Source of the DNA: Rhodospirillales bacterium
Lineage (GTDB): Bacteria; Pseudomonadota; Alphaproteobacteria; Acetobacterales; Acetobacteraceae
Direction: 5' to 3'
Assembly (NCBI GenBank): GCA_028869995.1
Contig: JAGWQN010000073.1
Span: forward strand, 1-64,000
Length of the DNA: 64,000 bases
In this document: one piece after another, positions 63,411 to 64,000 of the stretch
Layout: the number at the start of each line of letters is the position of its first letter
Position numbering within the stretch: the stretch's first letter is position 1
Translations under genes and position numbers: made by a program
The notes under the pieces: generated by a model
Told to the model about the DNA's origin: nothing
What the model saw: the letters and a program-made list of their open reading frames with translations, nothing else
Databases searched by the model: none

Positions 63411-64000
63411 TCCCTTCTGGCGAAAATCCGTTCCACGGCATCTACGTCGCGACGCTGACGCCCTTTCGCGAGGATGGCGGGATCGACGAAGCCGTGCTCG
63501 AGGCGCACTTCGGGCGCTATGCCGGCGTGCCCGGTCTCGCCGGCATCCTGTGCAACGGCCACGCCGGGGAAAACTTCCTGCTCACGCGTGCCGAACGCAG
63601 GCGCGTGGTGGAAATCGCCGCCGCCACCCTCGGAAAGACCCATGTCATCGTCTCCGGCGTGGTGACGGAAGCGACCGAGGAGGCCGCCGCGGAGGCACGC
63701 GACGCCGCCGCCGCCGGCGCGGATTGCGTGCTCGTCTTTCCTCCCTTCTCCTGGGCCCTGTCGCAGGACGACCGCATGGCCGTGACGCATCACCGGCGGA
63801 TCGGCGAGGTCTGCGCCATTCCGCTGATGCTCTATCAGGCGGGTGTGGCCTCGGCGCTCGCCTATCGGCCCGAGGTCCTCGCACAACTGGCGTGCCTGCC
63901 CGGCGTCGTCGGCATCAAGGAGGGCAGTTGGGAGAGCAATGCCTATGACCGCCATCGCCGCCTGGTGCAGTCGATCGCGCCGCACGTCGCGGTCATGGCG
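63407..64000 (+). CDS. Dihydrodipicolinate-synthase-family aldolase/deaminase (partial)
   Basis: The first 198 residues of a TIM-barrel DHDPS-family protein cut off by the window. GIYVATLTPFREDGGID starts the barrel, LMLYQAG supplies catalytic Tyr143 and GIKEGS supplies Schiff-base Lys171. NGHAGENFLL replaces the usual GTTGE loop, so it is not DapA and may differ from the LhpC-type pyrroline-4-hydroxy-2-carboxylate deaminase. GTG start overlaps the preceding stop. Confidence 0.82.
   Translation, partial: MIPSGENPFHGIYVATLTPFREDGGIDEAVLEAHFGRYAGVPGLAGILCNGHAGENFLLTRAERRRVVEIAAATLGKTHVIVSGVVTEATEEAAAEARDAAAAGADCVLVFPPFSWALSQDDRMAVTHHRRIGEVCAIPLMLYQAGVASALAYRPEVLAQLACLPGVVGIKEGSWESNAYDRHRRLVQSIAPHVAVMA

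Overview
The window is one contiguous, dense, high-GC chromosomal stretch. Genes are packed into operons with many 4-bp ATGA/GTGA stop-start overlaps. GC content, an ECF11-type RpoE-ChrR module, and numerous LysR regulators and ABC uptake systems suggest an alphaproteobacterium, perhaps Rhodospirillales/Acetobacteraceae (inference; no rRNA or marker gene is present).

Positions 1-8784 are an integrated mobile element. Its right end is a 3' half-tRNA-Thr(CGT) that acts as an attachment-site remnant. Next come a tyrosine integrase flanked by symmetric 7-bp repeats, two small helix-turn-helix/excisionase-like genes, a Toprim primase and a RepA-like helicase ATPase. Beside the helicase lies a cluster of GTCCGG/CCGGAC repeats that could be an origin. 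The cargo is a large restriction-modification protein (nuclease plus N6-adenine methylase) that lacks a normal C terminus. The layout resembles a phage-satellite or integrative plasmid carrying defence cargo; its left end lies outside the window.

9002-14481: a YdhR-like gene, then dabA/dabB (two-subunit inorganic-carbon pump) with a divergent LysR gene. A perfect inverted repeat touches the LysR start codon.

14408-23329: a divergent locus centred on rpoE-chrR. On the minus strand, rpoE-chrR-esterase-DUF1295-methylase-membrane protein; on the plus strand, FAD oxidoreductase-DUF1365-methylase-DUF6134-like-lipocalin. The two operons face each other across a 20-bp palindrome that carries two mirror-image TGATCC-N16-CGTAA promoters. 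This looks like a singlet-oxygen-responsive lipid-modification regulon, possibly making furan or methylated fatty acids.

23357-45011: metabolic and transport genes. These are an amidohydrolase, a lipoprotein, an Fbp-type iron ABC transporter, a rhodanese, a GNAT enzyme, LysR/DoxX/LigB-type dioxygenase, a complete Dpp-type ABC transporter, a FAD amine oxidoreductase, hyuA-hyuB-SDR, and FetAB-like export genes.

45132-57210: an apparent C3-sulfonate catabolic locus. It holds a LysR gene with textbook operator sites, cuyA (L-cysteate sulfo-lyase type), a DegT aminotransferase, tauABC, an hpsN-type four-electron dehydrogenase, a second taurine-like ABC system with its own promoter, and a group II PLP decarboxylase. 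The combination suggests uptake and breakdown of DHPS, cysteinolate or cysteate to pyruvate, ammonia and sulfite, perhaps by an uncharacterised route.

57525-64000: a polar amino-acid ABC operon, divergent across a palindromic operator from a heterotrimeric [2Fe-2S]/FAD/FAD amino- or imino-acid dehydrogenase and a dihydrodipicolinate-synthase-family enzyme cut by the window edge. This resembles D-hydroxyproline catabolism.
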